DNA of 64,000 nucleotides from Spirosoma pollinicola (GTDB lineage Bacteria; Bacteroidota; Bacteroidia; Cytophagales; Spirosomataceae). Positions 62,207-64,000 of this stretch are shown piece after piece (positions within the stretch are counted from its first letter, which is position 1; each line of letters starts with the position of its first letter). The notes under the pieces are model-generated. The model did no database searches. It saw only the letters and a list, made by a program, of their open reading frames with translations, and was not told where the DNA came from. The position numbers and the translations under genes were made by a program. The stretch is from NCBI RefSeq assembly GCF_002831565.1, contig NZ_CP025096.1:5757014-5821013 (forward strand), written 5' to 3'.

Positions 62207-62566
62207 TTATTCTGCCATTGAACAGCCACATTCGCGAAGCATACTGTTCAGTTCGAGCATGAGTTTCGCGCCATTGAGCAGCTCACGCAGGTGTACAATC
62301 TCACAAAGCGTTAGTACATAACAACGTTCAGAGCGGGGCGGTGTCAGGATTTCGAGATCATCGGCAGCGGCTGTACTTAACGCCATGTGCTTCACATCGA
62401 CCGTTTCGACCATACGCCGAAACTGGGCAAAATCACGGGCTGACAAAGGTGTATGTGTGTTCCAGAATTCCAGAATTAGCCGATTGCTTGCATCACATTG
62501 ATAGACAACTCCTCTATCGGTCCGAAATACTTCCTTATAGGTTGCTGGTACGTTGCTGCTCACCAT
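62207..62566 (-). CDS. Small protein of an uncharacterised two-member family (member 2)
   Basis: A 119-residue protein related to the one at 60229-60609 (LEFWNTHTPLSARDFAQF and LTLCEIVHLRELLNGAKLML). It ends in ECGCSMAE, a Cys pair that could bind metal. It shows no signal peptide. It has its own promoter with a TTTAGA/TCTAAA dyad upstream, and a terminator downstream, so it is a single-gene unit beside ferritin. Function unknown. Confidence 0.72.
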   Translation of the reverse strand: MVSSNVPATYKEVFRTDRGVVYQCDASNRLILEFWNTHTPLSARDFAQFRRMVETVDVKHMALSTAAADDLEILTPPRSERCYVLTLCEIVHLRELLNGAKLMLELNSMLRECGCSMAE

Positions 62567-62583
62567 TTATTTAAATGAATGAA

Positions 62584-62591
62584 CAAAGATA
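62584..62591 (-). promoter_or_regulatory. -7 box of the second small-family gene
   Basis: TATCTTTG on the minus strand matches TAnnTTTG, 18 bp before the ATG at 62566. The -33 triplet is not TTG, which would suit a promoter that needs an activator. Confidence 0.5.
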
Positions 62592-62606
62592 CAATGCAGC
62601 CTGTAA

Positions 62607-62623
62607 TTTAGATAGCGTCTAAA
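62607..62623. promoter_or_regulatory. TTTAGA-N5-TCTAAA dyad upstream of the second small-family gene
   Basis: TTTAGATAGCGTCTAAA is a perfect 6+5+6 dyad centred about 30 bp upstream of the -7 box. Its half-sites share TTTAGA / TCTAAA with the paired elements at 57983-57992 and 58026-58035. This suggests one regulator for several genes of the iron locus. Confidence 0.5.
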
Positions 62624-62673
62624 CAATAATTTAATGCGCTATGTACGCGCCAGTTGAGTGTATACCGTAAACT

Positions 62674-63540
62674 TTATTTAGGAAGTGGCATATCCATCAA
62701 ATCTTCGTCTGTCAATTTGATGGTCGCGGCCTGAACATTTTCTTCCAGGTGCTTTACCGACGATGTTCCGGCAATGGGTAACATAACGGGCGATGCCGCC
62801 AGCAACCATGCCAGTGCGATTTGATAATCCGTTGCGTTGTGACGTTTTGCTACTTTTTTAATCGCATTATCTGCCGCAACATTTCCGGCATTGAGCGGAA
62901 ACCAGGGGATAAAAGCGATGTTATTTTGTTCGCAGTATGTCAAGACGTCATTCCAGCGTTGTTCGCCAAAGTTGTACATGTTCTGTACCGACACGACGTC
63001 AAAGTATTTTTTTGCTTCTTCGATCTGGTCAATGCTCACTTCCGACAAGCCAATATGCTTAATCTTACCCTGTTGTTGCGCTTCTTTCAGGAAACCAAGA
63101 AACTCTTCGGAGGGTACTTTTGGATCGAACCGGTGCAATTGATACAAGTCGATCTGGTCGAGTTTAAGGCGTTTAAGGCTGCCATTCAGGGCTTCTTCGA
63201 GGTGTTTACGGCTGCCATCGACCGGCCATTGGTTCGGGCCTGTGCGTAACAGGCCACCTTTTGTGCCAATAATGAGCCCATCCGGGTAAGGATACAGGGC
63301 TTCGGCAATAAGTTCTTCCGAAACGTAGGGGCCATAACTGTCGGCGGTGTCGATAAAGTTGATGCCGAGTTCAACGGTGCGTTTCAGTACGCGAATACAC
63401 TCGTCATGATCTTTAGGCGGTCCCCAGATGCCGTCGCCGGTAATTCGCATGGCACCGTAGGCTAATCGGTTAACGGTCAGATCACCACCGATGGTGATCG
63501 TGCCAGCTTGTACTGCAGGTTGTTGGTCTGTTGCTTGCAT
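62674..63540 (-). CDS. Aldo/keto reductase
   Basis: A 288-residue NADPH-dependent reductase with the AKR barrel. The catalytic tetrad is visible: Asp and Tyr in FIDTADSYGPYVSE, Lys in IIGTKGG and His in DLYQLHRFDPK. The cofactor end is SSVKHLEENVQA. It reduces aldehydes or ketones; the true substrate is unknown. The start at 63540 gives MQATDQQPAVQAG; the frame is open 63 bp further, without homologue support. The gene stands alone. Confidence 0.92.
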   Translation of the reverse strand: MQATDQQPAVQAGTITIGGDLTVNRLAYGAMRITGDGIWGPPKDHDECIRVLKRTVELGINFIDTADSYGPYVSEELIAEALYPYPDGLIIGTKGGLLRTGPNQWPVDGSRKHLEEALNGSLKRLKLDQIDLYQLHRFDPKVPSEEFLGFLKEAQQQGKIKHIGLSEVSIDQIEEAKKYFDVVSVQNMYNFGEQRWNDVLTYCEQNNIAFIPWFPLNAGNVAADNAIKKVAKRHNATDYQIALAWLLAASPVMLPIAGTSSVKHLEENVQAATIKLTDEDLMDMPLPK

Positions 63541-63701
63541 AAGTATTTCTGATTGTTGACTAGGCGTACAAGGCTTCATGCCGGGTGTACAGGTCATAAA
63601 CAAACAGAAATACGTTTTGTATAAGTTGCACGATCAAGTTTTTATGATTTATCGTTTCTCAATCCCGTCCAGCACGCGCCGGATAACAAACAAGAATAGG
63701 G

Positions 63702-64000
63702 TCAGCGATCAAAAAAACGGTCTGCCATATTTCGTGAGCTGTGCTGAATAGTAATGACATCTATTTGCTCATTACTGACAATTTTGTAAACGATACGATA
63801 ATCGTTATGAACCAATTCTCTGAGATAGGCGAGTGAAAATTCTGGTACTTTACGACCCATTTCTGGAAAAGATTTCAACTGTTCGATTTTCGCAATAAGC
63901 GTATCAATCAGATGATCGGCGTAGGCAGGTGAATAGGTAGAGCGGTAATCATTAATTGCATCCAAGTCTTCAACAGCCCGATTTGTAAAGGTGATTTGAA
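63702..64000 (-). CDS. RelE/ParE-type toxin, 5' end cut by the window edge
   Basis: The frame is open from the window end to the stop at 63702-63704. The 99 residues visible match the ParE fold: TNRAVEDLDAINDYRSTYSP, then IEQLKSFPEMGRKVPE, ELVHNDYRIVYKIV and IDVITIQHSSR. ParE/RelE proteins block gyrase or cleave mRNA and need an antitoxin, which would lie upstream outside the window (minus strand). A TTG inside the frame at 63965 is not the start, since family residues precede it. Confidence 0.85.
   Translation of the reverse strand, partial: QITFTNRAVEDLDAINDYRSTYSPAYADHLIDTLIAKIEQLKSFPEMGRKVPEFSLAYLRELVHNDYRIVYKIVSNEQIDVITIQHSSRNMADRFFDR

Noticed and set aside
63965-63965. A TTG start for the ParE-type toxin at 63965
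   Set aside because: Conserved family residues (TNRAVEDL) lie before it in the same frame, so the gene continues beyond the window.

Overview
The window looks like chromosomal DNA of a Cytophagales bacterium (Bacteroidota), most likely a Spirosoma-type organism. The reasons are promoters of the Bacteroidota form (TTG, 19-20 nt, TAnnTTTG), a SusC/SusD pair, a type IX secretion C-terminal domain, a lipoprotein TamA (TamL), a DUF4290 protein, an Asp-type MurA and many long intergenic hairpins. The genus is inferred. Most genes are ordinary housekeeping genes. I saw no tRNA, rRNA, CRISPR array, prophage or intact insertion sequence.

Layout. 1-1.3 kb: end of an LpxC-FabZ type gene, then lpxA (lipid A synthesis). 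1.4-6.3 kb: an orphan ABC ATPase and a ybbP-ybbA / tesA divergent cluster with the same gene order as in E. coli. 6.4-13.9 kb: tamB-tamL, the outer-membrane translocation and assembly module. 14.3-21.6 kb: terC, a stand-alone nuoN, heptose kinase rfaE1, hemE, a self-contained Fic-HTH gene with a palindrome just upstream, and a glycosyltransferase. 21.6-27.2 kb: a PadR regulator with a perfect operator-like palindrome, followed by six tandem paralogous membrane proteins that share a PadR-associated (HAAS-like) N-terminal helical domain and four membrane helices, plus an upstream TPR membrane protein. 27.5-31.8 kb: MsbA-type exporter, a SAM hydrolase-family protein with a signal peptide, a seven-helix microbial-opsin homologue lacking the retinal lysine, and a DUF305-like secreted protein. 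32-33.2 kb: an AT-rich two-gene cassette with an EEP-family nuclease/phosphatase. 33.2-43.4 kb: murA (Asp instead of Cys in the active site), DUF4290 protein, MATE exporter, Prc protease, FKBP isomerase, atpA-atpG.

44.9-56.8 kb: a polysaccharide utilisation locus made of a NarL-type response regulator, a TPR histidine kinase, SusC, SusD, a TIG-domain surface lipoprotein and a very modular GH26 beta-mannanase (two CBM35-like, GH26, two CBM3, T9SS tail). The logic is glycan sensing, surface cleavage, then capture and import of the oligosaccharides. 57-62.6 kb: an iron/haem locus made of a DUF6607-like protein divergent from a TonB-dependent receptor, a HmuY-type haem-binding lipoprotein, ferritin, a small HMA-fold-like protein and two members of one small uncharacterised family. 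Divergent promoters there share an identical 10-bp element. 62.7-64 kb: an aldo/keto reductase and the end of a RelE/ParE-type toxin cut by the window edge.

The best candidates for new biology are the PadR plus six-sensor array, the lysine-less opsin beside a secreted SAM-hydrolase homologue, the Fic-HTH palindrome, and the paired element in the haem locus. Several intergenic gaps hold GTAG-headed palindromes resembling RAYT-mobilised REP elements.
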